DNA of 60,654 nucleotides from Bacteroidia bacterium (GTDB taxonomy: Bacteria; Bacteroidota; Bacteroidia; SpSt-205). The translations under genes were made by a program, and so were the position numbers. The notes beneath the pieces are model-generated. The model was not told the origin of the DNA. It did not search any database and saw only the letters and a list, made by a program, of their open reading frames with translations. Each line of letters opens with the position of its first letter. Position 1 is the first letter of the stretch. Below, one piece after another: positions 1-8,905 of this stretch. The DNA lies in contig JANXAJ010000009.1 in NCBI GenBank assembly GCA_025062295.1, positions 1 to 60,654 on the forward strand, in the 5' to 3' direction.

Positions 1-2
1 TG

Positions 3-170
3 GCTGCCGCCGCCCAAAAACTACCTCCCACACTCCTCACCTCTTCTCCTCTCAACTACCACCCCTTGCTTCGCACCCTCCATTCACCCCCTAAGCCTTT
101 AGGAAGAGAGCATAACTCCATCTTACCTTTTCAAAGTCTTACAAGGCTTCATCCACTCCATTCTCCTTAT
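3..170 (+). other. Possible 3' end of a gene cut by the window edge
   Basis: One plus-strand frame stays open from the window edge to a TAG at 168-170 and reads as about 55 residues, rich in Pro, Leu and Ser with several His. I recognise no domain, and the C-rich strand could simply be non-coding. The rest of 1-291 shows only a promoter-like box before the next gene. Little can be said without upstream sequence. Confidence 0.15.
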
Positions 171-264
171 TAGGGGAAATCCAGGAGTAGAGAGGGGTCT
201 CCCAAGTAAGAACTTCTCTATTCCTCCCTAAAGAAGCTGCGGAAAACCGTATCAGTCCATAGAA

Positions 265-272
265 TACATTTG
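265..272 (+). promoter_or_regulatory. Bacteroidota -7 box (TACATTTG)
   Basis: An exact TAnnTTTG match lies 19 bp before the GTG start of the glycosyltransferase at 292. This is the -7 element of the Bacteroidota primary sigma factor. The predicted 5' leader would be only about 13-15 nt, with no Shine-Dalgarno sequence visible in it. Confidence 0.5.
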
Positions 273-291
273 TTCTTACAATCTCGCTCAA

Positions 292-1467
292 GTGAGACGA
301 ATTCTTCAGCTGACTACGAAACCCCCTTATCCTCTCAAGGATGGAGGAGCTTTAGCCACGGCTCATACTTTAGAGGCTATTCATGAGCTGGGGTGGGCAG
401 CATGGGGACTGACAATGAATACATACAAGCATCGCTTTGAACTGCCCCCCAATCTACCCATACCTATCACGGTAGTGGAAATGAACACTCGCCCTACCCT
501 CTATGGAGCCTTTATGAATCTCTTCTCTTCTCTTCCTTATCACTTGGTCCGATTTCAGAGCCGTGCCTATGCTCATACTCTTGAGGAGCTAATACAAGCT
601 TTCCGTCCAGATTTGGTACAGGTGGAGAGTCTTTACCTGACCCCATACGTTGAAAAACTGCCTGTGCGGCGGGTATATCGGATGCACAATATTGAGTCTC
701 AAATTTGGCATCGCTATGCCCAAGAGCAGTCTTGGTATTTGCGTTCTTACTTCCGCCTTCAAGCTCAGCGAATAGAGCGATACGAACTTCAGGCTTTGCC
801 GACATATGATGGGATCCTCGCTATCTCTGAAAAAGAGGCACAGTGGAGTCAAGCTAAGCATCCCAAGGGACGCGTAATGGTTTTCCCTTTTGGATTGGAG
901 ATTGAAAGGTACAATGCCCCCCCTCTAGAGCGAGAGCCACCAAGAATTGGATTTATCGGGGGATTGGACTGGCTCCCGAATTTGGAAGGGCTCGTTTGGT
1001 TCTTAGAAAAAGTATGGATTCCTTTTCGTCGGAAACATCCTAAAGCCATCCTTTCCATTGCGGGTAGGAATACCCCCTCTTGGCTGTCTCGTTATGCGGA
1101 CAGTCATACGCATATCTTGGGAGAAATTACGGAAGCGAGAGAATTTTTCTACTCTAATGACATATTTGTTGTCCCTCTTTTCTCTGGAAGTGGGATTCGG
1201 ATCAAGCTCATAGAAGCCTTTGCGACGGGACGCGCAGTCGTAGCGACTCCTATAGCTGCTGAAGGTCTTACATGCAAAGCTGGACACCACCTTCTCATCG
1301 CTGAAACACCCCATCAATTCATAGAAGCCTTGTCTCTCTTATACACGGATGCTTCTCTAAGAGCCCGACTGGGAGAGGCCGCTCGTAGTCTAGCCGAGCG
1401 CGTATACGACCGAAAATCTTTTCTCCCTCACCTACGTGAGTTCTATGAGTCTCTTCTTTCCTTGTAG
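292..1467 (+). CDS. Glycosyltransferase, GT4/GT1-like
   Basis: This 391-residue protein has the two Rossmann-like halves of GT-B glycosyltransferases. The N-terminal half opens with a glycine-containing loop after the first strand (PPYPLKDGGA). The C-terminal half carries the donor-site pattern: GFIGGLDWLPN begins the second fold, and the segment around VPLFSGSGIRIKLIEAFATG matches the Glycos_transf_1 nucleotide-sugar region with its E-x7-E-type loop. It probably moves a sugar from an NDP-sugar to a polysaccharide or glycan at the inner membrane; acceptor unknown. The start is GTG at 292. The gene overlaps anmK by 23 bases, so the two are probably co-transcribed, although they have no obvious functional link. 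Confidence 0.85.
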   Translation: MRRILQLTTKPPYPLKDGGALATAHTLEAIHELGWAAWGLTMNTYKHRFELPPNLPIPITVVEMNTRPTLYGAFMNLFSSLPYHLVRFQSRAYAHTLEELIQAFRPDLVQVESLYLTPYVEKLPVRRVYRMHNIESQIWHRYAQEQSWYLRSYFRLQAQRIERYELQALPTYDGILAISEKEAQWSQAKHPKGRVMVFPFGLEIERYNAPPLEREPPRIGFIGGLDWLPNLEGLVWFLEKVWIPFRRKHPKAILSIAGRNTPSWLSRYADSHTHILGEITEAREFFYSNDIFVVPLFSGSGIRIKLIEAFATGRAVVATPIAAEGLTCKAGHHLLIAETPHQFIEALSLLYTDASLRARLGEAARSLAERVYDRKSFLPHLREFYESLLSL

Positions 1468-2518
1468 TTATCGGGTACTTTCTCTAATGGCGGGAAGTTC
1501 AGCGGATGGAGTTACAGCCGCTCTTCTCCGATATGAGAGGCGCCCCTCCGGCTGGGTTTATGCTGTACTGGAGGGCAGAATTTTTGAGTACCCCTCTGAA
1601 TGGAGTCAGATTTTACTTCAGTCCCCTACTCTCTCTGCTCGGCATTTGTTAGAGCTTAGCATTGCCTACACGGACTGGACAGCCGAGATTATCTTTCGGA
1701 ACTTCAGAGAGCGAGTATACGAGCTTATTGCTTGGCATCCGCATACAGTCTTTCATGTACCAGCTATTGGACTCACATGGAGCCTCGGAGATTCTGAACG
1801 GCTGCGAGTGAAAGTAGGATGCCCAGTAGTGACCCATTTTCGGGCCAGGGATATAGCTTGCGGAGGCACAGGAGCCCCTCTCATCCCCAACGCAGATGCA
1901 CTCCTTTTGAGCGAATATGAAACTTTGCTCAACTTAGGGGGGATTGCGAATCTCACCCATCTGCCTACAGGAATTGGGTATGACATAGCCCCTTGCAATC
2001 AGCTTTTAAACGCCCTTGCCGCTCAGGCAGATCCAAGGCTCTCCTATGACCCTGAAGGAACTCTCGCTCGTCAGGGTCATTTTCTTCCCTCTTTAGCAGA
2101 GCAAATCCGAGAACATCCTTTCTTCCGTCAGTCTGCCCCGAAAGCCTTGGACAATGAGAGAGTTCAAAAAGAGTTCATCCAGCCTTTTCTTCAGTACCCC
2201 GCCCCTCCCATCGATAAACTCCACACAGCAACGCAGCTCATTGTTGAGCTACTCCTTCAAGCTTTGAGCGAAGTAGGAGCACAACGCTTCAGTTGTACAG
2301 GAGGTGGAGTGTATAATCGCTTTCTCATGGAGCTTCTAATAAGCAAGGCTGCTGAGCAGAACATTCTGTATATGCCATCGCCTCCAGAGCTTGTGGATTA
2401 TCGTGAAAGCATTGGGTTCGGTTTGCTAGGGCTCTTGCGCTGGTTAGGGGAGACAAATACATACGGAGGATGGACAGGAGCCCGAGGCGCTCAAAGTAGT
2501 GGCTTACTCTCCTTGTAG
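1445..2518 (+). CDS. anmK: Anhydro-N-acetylmuramic acid kinase
   Basis: AnmK phosphorylates and hydrates 1,6-anhydro-MurNAc released during peptidoglycan turnover, giving MurNAc-6-phosphate in the cytoplasm. The family N-terminal signature is recognisable though altered: LMAGSSADGV replaces the usual LMSGTSxDGxD. The sequence continues with LNLGGIANLTHLP, YDIAPCNQLLNAL and the C-terminal GGGVYNRFLMELL, all in the right order. At 357 residues the length is typical. An upstream GTG at 1436 is in frame, but the ATG at 1445 places the signature at the usual distance from the start. The start lies inside the glycosyltransferase gene and the end overlaps the convergent universal stress gene by 15 bases. 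With mpl near 55 kb it points to muropeptide recycling. Confidence 0.9.
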   Translation: MSLFFPCSYRVLSLMAGSSADGVTAALLRYERRPSGWVYAVLEGRIFEYPSEWSQILLQSPTLSARHLLELSIAYTDWTAEIIFRNFRERVYELIAWHPHTVFHVPAIGLTWSLGDSERLRVKVGCPVVTHFRARDIACGGTGAPLIPNADALLLSEYETLLNLGGIANLTHLPTGIGYDIAPCNQLLNALAAQADPRLSYDPEGTLARQGHFLPSLAEQIREHPFFRQSAPKALDNERVQKEFIQPFLQYPAPPIDKLHTATQLIVELLLQALSEVGAQRFSCTGGGVYNRFLMELLISKAAEQNILYMPSPPELVDYRESIGFGLLGLLRWLGETNTYGGWTGARGAQSSGLLSL

Positions 2519-3358
2519 AGGAAAAGTCAGTAGAGGATACTCCAGATGCTGAGCCACATTCTCTGTAATGCTTCCAAATAGAAGCTGAGCCAATCCTTTC
2601 CGTCCATGAGTACCCATCACCAGGAGGTCTGCCTTTTCTGCTTCCATGGCTTGCCTGAGCCCTTCCTCAACAGAAATGTCATTATATACTCTCAGTTCCA
2701 GCGGCTCATATCGTATAGTGCCTTTCACTTGCCCCAAAAACTTATCTATAGAAGGGGTATCATAAAACACGTAGGGTGTATTGATAACTACAAGGGTTAG
2801 CTTGAGCCCACTCCACGGCTGCAAGAAATTCACAACAGCTTGAACCAGATTAAGCGTGTTTTCTTCAAAGATGTCCACAGGCAAGAGGACTTTCTCGTAT
2901 GGTTTATAGCTATTTTTGGGATGGATGGCAAGCACAGGCAGAGGGCTATGGCGAATCAAACGCGCAGTATTAGTGCCAAAGAGTCCTCCATGCCAAATGC
3001 TCGTAGCCCCACGAGTGCCCATTACAATCAAGCCAGCCTCTGGGACTTTATGAAGGTACTCTTCTGGCCGCCAGATGGTCTGGTCTCCCCATAGATGAAG
3101 AAGCACACGCACCCCATCTGTTGCTACGGAAGTAGCATACGCCTCCAAATGCTTGAGAAGTTCGCTCCGAATTTTTGCATCCATCTCTGCATCTATGATA
3201 GCGGAGAGCCCGCCCTGGTAGGCAATGCTAGCATATGGACGGTCATAAATGTGAGCAATGTGCAGTTCAGCTCCAAACTTCTTAGCGATATCTATTGCAT
3301 ACGCATAGGCATTACGCGCAGTCTCAGAGAAGTCTGTCAGGTGGAGAATTGCTTTCAT
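2504..3358 (-). CDS. Tandem universal stress protein (two UspA domains)
   Basis: Two UspA domains lie head to tail, roughly residues 1-145 and 150-284. Each starts with a hydrophobic strand (AILHLTDFS; KVLLPVDIF) and ends in an ATP-binding loop. The second domain has the exact G-x2-G-x9-G-S motif (GTHGRKGLAQLLFGS). In the first, GTRGATSIWHGGLFGT has one extra residue between the second and third glycines, so nucleotide binding may differ. The product is a cytoplasmic stress protein that probably binds ATP or AMP. It has its own promoter box 5 bp before the ATG, so the transcript is predicted to be leaderless. Confidence 0.9.
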   Translation of the reverse strand: MKAILHLTDFSETARNAYAYAIDIAKKFGAELHIAHIYDRPYASIAYQGGLSAIIDAEMDAKIRSELLKHLEAYATSVATDGVRVLLHLWGDQTIWRPEEYLHKVPEAGLIVMGTRGATSIWHGGLFGTNTARLIRHSPLPVLAIHPKNSYKPYEKVLLPVDIFEENTLNLVQAVVNFLQPWSGLKLTLVVINTPYVFYDTPSIDKFLGQVKGTIRYEPLELRVYNDISVEEGLRQAMEAEKADLLVMGTHGRKGLAQLLFGSITENVAQHLEYPLLTFPLQGE

Positions 3359-3363
3359 CAGAA

Positions 3364-3393
3364 CAAAGGTAATAACTTAAGCTCTACTGCCAA
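3364..3393 (-). promoter_or_regulatory. Bacteroidota promoter of the usp gene (TTG, 19 bp, TACCTTTG)
   Basis: On the minus strand a TTG (3393-3391) is followed by 19 bp and then TACCTTTG (3371-3364), a full -33/-7 pair. The ATG of the stress protein is 5 bp beyond the box, so transcription should start at or within a base or two of the start codon. Confidence 0.6.
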
Positions 3394-5681
3394 GGACGCT
3401 CCAGAAAGCGGGTATATCCTAAGTGAAGGAATACTCGGATAGGCTGAGGCTGTCTATCATAATAGGAGATGAAGGCACCTAGGGGTCCTATGAATGTGCG
3501 ATAAAAAGCACCTAGCATGATGTAACGAGAGAGAGGGGGAAGACTTAGAGGAGCTGCTGGAAGCGTCAGGGCTCCCTCCGGTTGAAGCGCACTCGGAAAT
3601 CGCATGCGAAGCAGACCCTGATGAAGGTATCCCTCCGCCCTCAGAAAGACTTTGCGAAGAACTCTAATCGTTACATGTCCCCCTACCGCCGCAAATCCCC
3701 TTTGATAAAACTCAGGGATGAAAAGAACCGGGCTTTCTGGGAAAGGATAAAAAGCTGGAGAGGCCATGATCGCAGCAATAGAATCGGCATATGGTATTTG
3801 TAAGGAAAGACCGCCCTCTATTCGCAGGCCGATGCTGAGCGACCGCAGAAGAGGGAGACTTTGGCGATATCGTACTACCGCTTGTGGCCAGAAGTGCTCT
3901 GCTAAGGCATAGGGTGCCTGGGTGAAGAGGGGACGCTCCACCGCCCGACTGAGGTAGAGCGCCGCATAAAGTCTGCCCCCTTGCGTAGGGTACTGCCGGT
4001 CATCTTCTGTATCTACTAAGAGACGAAGGTAACCTGTCATAGCCCGCACATCTGTCCGAACCTCTGGCGTACTATGGAGGTCCGAAATCACATATCGGAG
4101 AACCCCCGTCTGCGCCTCAAATCTTTTGAGAGCAAACTGAAATCCACCCCCCACCTGCTCAACCGTGGTAAATATATCTGCCTGACGAGGGAGAGGAAGC
4201 CAATAGAGCCCGAGTCGCTGGTAAATAAAGCGATTAAACTGCGTCTCGCCAATAAGTCGGAGATCTAAGGGGAAGGGCGGACGGACTCTTAGCCGAAACT
4301 CAGCACCTTGAGCAAAAGAACTCTGAGTCAGAAGGGCTTCTGTCTCCCAGCCAGCCCACCAGATCTTTTCTATTCTGCTACCCACTTGAATGACATACCC
4401 AGAGGGAGAAAATACGCCTAAGCCTACTCTGAGGAACACCTCACCCCGAGGACGCACTAAAACCGTAAGGCGAGCTCGTCCAGAGTTGTTTGAGTCAGGT
4501 ACAAACTCTGGAAATAAGCTATAGAAAGAAGCTGCTCGACGAAGCCGAAACAGACGGCTTCGCAGCCCTTCAGGTGTCAGGACATCCCCTGACCGAATAC
4601 CCAACACCTGACGGTAGAAAAATCGCTGGGATAGAGTAGCAGGGAAAAAGTCTACCTCGCTAACCGAAATAGGTTGATCTCGATATTGGCGAAAGCGCTG
4701 CCGCTTCTCAGCTAACCCAGCAGAATCCGCCCTCCACGGTCCAAGCTGCTCTCGCAGCTCCTCTACGCAAGCAGCCGCTGCCTCATATCCCCGACGAACC
4801 GCAAAAGACAAGCCAGCCGTAGAAAAATCCGTCCCACTCATCTCCCCTAAGTCAGGCTGGATAAAAAAGCTCCGTTCAGGAAGTTTCTGCCAAGTGAGTT
4901 GGTCAGATAAATGAGAGAAAAGACGCCAATAATATCCTTTTTGCCTAAACTCTTCTAAACTCATCGGAGGAGAGCCGACATGTACTCCAATGATAAAATC
5001 TGGGGCAAATTCTCGCTGCATAGGCTCCACAGGGAAATTATCATAGATACCTCCATCTACGAGGTTTGTGTATTCTCGGGTAGTAAGAGGAGAGAAAAAA
5101 ATAGGCACAGAAATAGAGACGCGCACTGCCAGCGGTAGACTCCCTCTCTTGAAAATAACGGGTTTTCGGCGATATAAATCCGCCCCAATCGCACGATAGG
5201 GAACGAGAAGACTATCAAAGTTACCTCCAGTAGCAAGATTGATGGCAGCTAATTTGGTATTGAGTCCTAAATTAATCTCAAAATCCGACACAATCTGCTC
5301 TGGAAGGGGAAGATCACCCCTTGAGAGAAATTCCAAGGGAATCTCCCAAGTGGTAATGTCATGAGGTCGGGTCAGAGTGTAGTACGAAAACTCTCTGTAA
5401 AAAAGCCCTGGGCCAAGCCATAGACGATTCTCCCGGCGCATGATGAGGAACATTTCTGCGGGAGAATAGCCTGCAGCGTAGAAGCCCCCTACCATCGCTC
5501 CCATAGAAGTGCCAGTGATATAGTCAATCGGAATACCGGCTTCCTCCAGAGCCTGAATGACTCCCACATGAGCCGCCCCTCGGGCTCCTCCTCCCGAAAG
5601 AACTAGACCAATCCGAGGACGAGTAATCGTATCTTGAGCAAAGAGACTTGCCCCTATTCCAATCCACCACAACCACCGCAT
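3384..5681 (-). CDS. Patatin-like phospholipase with C-terminal outer-membrane beta-barrel
   Basis: The 765-residue protein starts with a signal peptide (residues 1-16, ending ASLFAQ). The patatin domain has the oxyanion loop GGGARG (30-35), the nucleophile elbow GTSMG with Ser59, and the catalytic Asp209 in DGG. A POTRA-like segment follows (about 340-410) and then a long beta-strand-rich region with a surface-antigen/BamA-like stretch (DTEDDRQYPTQGGRLYAALY). This layout is that of PlpD/RssA-type type Vd autotransporters and related Bacteroidota proteins: a barrel anchors a lipid acyl hydrolase at the outer membrane. It is the last gene of rbfA-permease-patatin, beginning 1 base after the permease stop. 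Its substrate and whether the lipase is released are unknown. Confidence 0.88.
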   Translation of the reverse strand: MRWLWWIGIGASLFAQDTITRPRIGLVLSGGGARGAAHVGVIQALEEAGIPIDYITGTSMGAMVGGFYAAGYSPAEMFLIMRRENRLWLGPGLFYREFSYYTLTRPHDITTWEIPLEFLSRGDLPLPEQIVSDFEINLGLNTKLAAINLATGGNFDSLLVPYRAIGADLYRRKPVIFKRGSLPLAVRVSISVPIFFSPLTTREYTNLVDGGIYDNFPVEPMQREFAPDFIIGVHVGSPPMSLEEFRQKGYYWRLFSHLSDQLTWQKLPERSFFIQPDLGEMSGTDFSTAGLSFAVRRGYEAAAACVEELREQLGPWRADSAGLAEKRQRFRQYRDQPISVSEVDFFPATLSQRFFYRQVLGIRSGDVLTPEGLRSRLFRLRRAASFYSLFPEFVPDSNNSGRARLTVLVRPRGEVFLRVGLGVFSPSGYVIQVGSRIEKIWWAGWETEALLTQSSFAQGAEFRLRVRPPFPLDLRLIGETQFNRFIYQRLGLYWLPLPRQADIFTTVEQVGGGFQFALKRFEAQTGVLRYVISDLHSTPEVRTDVRAMTGYLRLLVDTEDDRQYPTQGGRLYAALYLSRAVERPLFTQAPYALAEHFWPQAVVRYRQSLPLLRSLSIGLRIEGGLSLQIPYADSIAAIMASPAFYPFPESPVLFIPEFYQRGFAAVGGHVTIRVLRKVFLRAEGYLHQGLLRMRFPSALQPEGALTLPAAPLSLPPLSRYIMLGAFYRTFIGPLGAFISYYDRQPQPIRVFLHLGYTRFLERPWQ

Positions 5682-5682
5682 A

Positions 5683-6876
5683 TTAGTCTCCTTGAAGTGC
5701 TGATCGCAAATCTACCTTCTCAAGGTGATGATAGGCATAAAGAGCAAGTCCCCCTCCAACCAGAATCAGCAGTCCGAAGAGCCATAAGTAATCCTCTGAT
5801 AAGAGCTTAACAGGAAAGTGTTGAATTAGAAGCCCCTCACCACCTCGCAGTTTGACCACTTGAAACTCCTGCTGTATCAGCACCGTGAGAGTACCTAACA
5901 GTAAGCCACTACCACTGCCTCCAATCAGTAGCGCTGCGCTCATTCGTCCTACCAGTCGCCGAGTCCACTTGGGAGAGGCACCCAGCGCTTGATAAAGAGC
6001 CCAGTCTCGCCGCCCCAAAAGGAGAAAAGCAGACAAAGTGCTAATCACACCGCTCACTGTCAGCAAAAGAAGGAGAGTCAGCCCCACCCGACCCAGCGCC
6101 TTCTCTTGGGATAAGACGCGAAAAATACCTTCATGCTGTCGTCGTATATCCTGAGCTTCTACGAAAGGAGGAAGACTCTCCTGAAGAGATTTCAGAAAAA
6201 TAGATACATTAACACCTTCCCTGAGGCGAATCTCTATAGCATCGTAGAAAACCCCCTTCAGGCTTGGCCAATCTTGCTGACGAGCCAGAACCCAACTCTC
6301 ATCATATTCTTTATGGACACTAAAGACGCCTTGAACAATTGCCCTTCGCCGAAGAAGGGCTTCCATCCCCATCAGAGCAACCTGCCTACCTGATGGAACG
6401 ACATAGATCCATAGAGGCTCTTCTTCTGAAGCAGAAAAAGCAAGGCGGGCAGCGACGCCCGCTCCTATGAAAATAGCGCCTTGACGAAGGGGGAAACCCT
6501 CTCCCACCAGCATCTGCGAGCCAAGGCGAGTCACACGGGCATACGCCTCATCTATAAGGCGAAACTTCACCACCGCCTGCCGACTTCCGTATCGCAAAAG
6601 GGCAACCCTCTCATAGAGCCCACCCACTGCTTCTACCTCAGAAAGGGACTCTATTTGAGTCCGAAGAGAATTAGAAAGACCCCTCCCAACCAGACGAATA
6701 TCTGGGTCAGCTCTACTGAAAACTTCCTCCAAAAATGCCGAGAATCCATTGAAGACAGAAGCCACTACTATCCACGCCCACGCCGAGAGAAGCAGCCCTA
6801 CAAAGCTCAGACGCAAAAGCCAGCGCACGATGGGGCGAGGACTTCGCCAGAGATATCGCCAGACTAGCCCCCACAT
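5683..6876 (-). CDS. FtsX/LolC-E-family ABC transporter permease
   Basis: Its 397 residues have the layout of MacB/LolCDE permeases: one N-terminal membrane helix (about 20-45), a periplasmic domain of roughly 200 residues, then three helices in the C-terminal third (around 265-290, 310-335 and 360-380). The closest role is the lipoprotein-releasing LolC/E permease, which needs an ATPase (LolD) not encoded here. It starts 3 bases after the rbfA stop and ends 1 base before the patatin gene. An FtsX-like permease next to rbfA is, from memory, a common Bacteroidota arrangement. Lipoprotein release is inferred from the family only. Confidence 0.82.
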   Translation of the reverse strand: MWGLVWRYLWRSPRPIVRWLLRLSFVGLLLSAWAWIVVASVFNGFSAFLEEVFSRADPDIRLVGRGLSNSLRTQIESLSEVEAVGGLYERVALLRYGSRQAVVKFRLIDEAYARVTRLGSQMLVGEGFPLRQGAIFIGAGVAARLAFSASEEEPLWIYVVPSGRQVALMGMEALLRRRAIVQGVFSVHKEYDESWVLARQQDWPSLKGVFYDAIEIRLREGVNVSIFLKSLQESLPPFVEAQDIRRQHEGIFRVLSQEKALGRVGLTLLLLLTVSGVISTLSAFLLLGRRDWALYQALGASPKWTRRLVGRMSAALLIGGSGSGLLLGTLTVLIQQEFQVVKLRGGEGLLIQHFPVKLLSEDYLWLFGLLILVGGGLALYAYHHLEKVDLRSALQGD

Positions 6877-6879
6877 GCT

Positions 6880-7269
6880 CTACTCCTGTGAGGGAGTATC
6901 TCTGCCAGGAGGAGGGAGGTTTTTCAAGATCTCCTCTACGCGTCGGGCTCTCATCTCTACCTCATCAGCATAAAACTGAACCGTAGGCATGATTCGTACC
7001 TGATTCTTGATTCTTTGGGCAAGCAGGTACCGAATAGTTCGCTGATGCTGATTCAAGAGACGCACCACAAATTCCTGTTTTTCCGCAGGTGAGACTAAAA
7101 GATAGACGCGGATGTGCTGAAGGTCAGAGGTTACTCGGAGATCGCTCAGTTCAACTAAGCAACCGCTCAGTTCAGGAAGCTGATCCCCCGCCTCTCGCAC
7201 GATATCTGAAAGAATCCGTTTCATCTCAGCAGCGAAGCGCTGCTGCCTAAGGTTAGGCGGACGAGCCAT
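6880..7269 (-). CDS. rbfA: 30S ribosome-binding factor A
   Basis: RbfA is a KH-fold protein that binds immature 30S subunits and assists 16S rRNA 5'-end maturation. The 129-residue sequence has the family pattern: R-x-RF-x-EMKRILSDIV near the start, a central LSDLRVTSDLQHIRVYLLVS strand region, and the late RIMPTVQFYADE segment. A TTG two codons upstream keeps the frame open, but the ATG at 7269 is preferred because an exact TACTTTTG box lies only 3 bp before it. It heads a three-gene operon with the permease and patatin genes and is divergent from the PLP enzyme at 7306. Confidence 0.92.
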   Translation of the reverse strand: MARPPNLRQQRFAAEMKRILSDIVREAGDQLPELSGCLVELSDLRVTSDLQHIRVYLLVSPAEKQEFVVRLLNQHQRTIRYLLAQRIKNQVRIMPTVQFYADEVEMRARRVEEILKNLPPPGRDTPSQE

Positions 7270-7272
7270 GAC

Positions 7273-7280
7273 CAAAAGTA
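7273..7280 (-). promoter_or_regulatory. -7 box (TACTTTTG) of rbfA
   Basis: An exact TAnnTTTG on the minus strand lies 3 bp before the rbfA ATG, predicting a leaderless transcript. It sits back to back with a near-match (TACTTTCG, 7291-7298) facing the other way. Confidence 0.55.
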
Positions 7281-7290
7281 GAGATTTTCG

Positions 7291-7298
7291 TACTTTCG
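7291..7298 (+). promoter_or_regulatory. Near-match -7 box (TACTTTCG)
   Basis: This box matches TAnnTTTG at all but one position and lies 7 bp before the ATG of the lyase-like gene at 7306. Its position matches the exact boxes elsewhere in the window. The same T-to-C variant (TACCTTCG) occurs before the gene at 31038. Confidence 0.35.
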
Positions 7299-7305
7299 GC
7301 TTTCC

Positions 7306-8745
7306 ATGTCAGGCCTTCCGTCTGTAGGGCGCTCTGCCGAAGACGTTCTTCGGGACTTAGAACAGCGCAAAGCGCGCGACACCGACAGCACCGCAAGTCG
7401 ACTCTGGAGCTTAGTGTATTATCACAGTCCCCAGGTGTTAGAAGTGGCTCAGCGGGCCTATGCTCTGTATATCTCAGAGAATGCTCTCAATCCTCTCGCA
7501 TTTCCGAGCCTGCGACAAATGGAAAATGAAATCGTAGGGATCGTCAAAGCCCTTCTCCACGCCCCTCCTCAGGCTGCTGGCACAATGACCACCGGTGGAA
7601 CAGAAAGCATCTTTTTGGCCCTCAAAGCTGCTCGGGATTACGCCTTCTTCCACAAGCCCCACATTGCTCATCCAGAAGTGATAGCTCCCCTCTCTGCTCA
7701 CCCTGCTTTTGACAAAGCTGCTCACTATCTGGGGCTGAAACTCATTCACACCCCCTTAGACCCCTCTGGAAAAGCGGATGTAAGGGCAATGGAAGCCGCC
7801 ATCTCAGAATCTACAATTTTACTTGTAGGTTCTGCTCCAGCTTATCCTCATGGAGTAATAGATCCTATCTCAGAAATTGCCGATCTGGCTCAGAAGTATG
7901 GACTTCTATGTCACGTCGATGCTTGCGTTGGCGGGCTCATCTTACCCTTTTTAGAAAAAAGTGGTATTGCTTTTCCCCCTTATGATTTTCGTGTAGAGGG
8001 GGTAACCAGCATATCAGCCGACCTTCACAAGTATGGATACACGCCTAAAGGAGCTTCCGTGGTGCTCTATCGGCAAAGGGAGCTTCGGCGTCATCAATTC
8101 TTTATCTACGGCAGCTGGCCAGGGGGGATTTATGCTTCTGCTAGTTTCTCGGGCACACGCTCAGCAGGAGCGATAGCAGCTGCTTGGGCAGTCCTCCAGT
8201 TTCTAGGGGAATCAGGATACATAGAAGCAGCTAAAGCGGCATGGCAGGCAACTCAGGCGATTCGCACCGCTATCAAGGAAATACCTGAGCTATACATCGT
8301 AGGAGAACCAAATGCAACGATTTTGGCGCTTGCTGCTCACCCACCTTTAGATATTTACAGAATCGGGGATGGTCTAGCTCAACGGGGATGGTTCTTAGAT
8401 CGGCAGCAGCACCCAGCAAGTTTACATCTTACCGTGACAGCAGGACATAACCGAGTTGTCAAGCGCTTCTTAGAAGATTTACGGGCAGTTGTTAGCGAAG
8501 AGAAACACCGCTCAACTCAGAGAAAGTGGCGCCGTCAAGCAGGCAAAGCTCTTCTTCGGACAGGTTTAGCCATTCTACCTGAGCGATGGGTACGCAATAT
8601 GGCTCGTCTCATCACCCGGACGGCTCAAGCCCAAGAGCCTCCGCGACGCACCGCCGCCCTATACGGTATGATGGCAGCCCTCCCCACCCAAGGCTCCTTG
8701 GAAAAAATAGTCGAGGACTTCCTGGATAAAGCCTTAGAAAATTGA
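7306..8745 (+). CDS. PLP-dependent lyase, sphingosine-1-phosphate-lyase-like
   Basis: This 479-residue fold-type I PLP enzyme belongs to the group II decarboxylase / S1P-lyase family. The cofactor lysine is Lys242 in ADLHKYGYTPKGAS, very close to the eukaryotic and Symbiobacterium S1P-lyase signature. Other hallmarks are TTGGTESIFLALKAAR (phosphate/PLP cup), HVDACVGG (Asp paired with the pyridine nitrogen) and GSWPGGIYASASFSGTRSAG. S1P lyase cleaves phosphorylated sphingoid bases to a fatty aldehyde and phosphoethanolamine. Bacteroidota often make sphingolipids, and a fatty-acid hydroxylase gene lies 10 kb away, so the role is plausible. No long N-terminal membrane anchor is seen. A tyrosine- or glutamate-type decarboxylase activity cannot be excluded. 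Confidence 0.82.
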   Translation: MSGLPSVGRSAEDVLRDLEQRKARDTDSTASRLWSLVYYHSPQVLEVAQRAYALYISENALNPLAFPSLRQMENEIVGIVKALLHAPPQAAGTMTTGGTESIFLALKAARDYAFFHKPHIAHPEVIAPLSAHPAFDKAAHYLGLKLIHTPLDPSGKADVRAMEAAISESTILLVGSAPAYPHGVIDPISEIADLAQKYGLLCHVDACVGGLILPFLEKSGIAFPPYDFRVEGVTSISADLHKYGYTPKGASVVLYRQRELRRHQFFIYGSWPGGIYASASFSGTRSAGAIAAAWAVLQFLGESGYIEAAKAAWQATQAIRTAIKEIPELYIVGEPNATILALAAHPPLDIYRIGDGLAQRGWFLDRQQHPASLHLTVTAGHNRVVKRFLEDLRAVVSEEKHRSTQRKWRRQAGKALLRTGLAILPERWVRNMARLITRTAQAQEPPRRTAALYGMMAALPTQGSLEKIVEDFLDKALEN

Positions 8746-8905
8746 CGCTTTCTTCTATAGATGAGCTCAAGCTAAGTCCCTATATGTCCTCTGAGAGTGT
8801 CAGGCATAGCACACATTTTTTCTTCCTTATATGAGAAAAGAGCTAGCAATCGCACATCCTAAGCGAGGAGCTACTCGGGCTGAAGTAGGCGAAGAAGAAG
8901 GTATT

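Noticed and set aside
7269-7275. TTG start for rbfA two codons upstream
   Set aside because: It overlaps the end of the -7 box; the ATG at 7269 gives the family N-terminus and a usable spacing.
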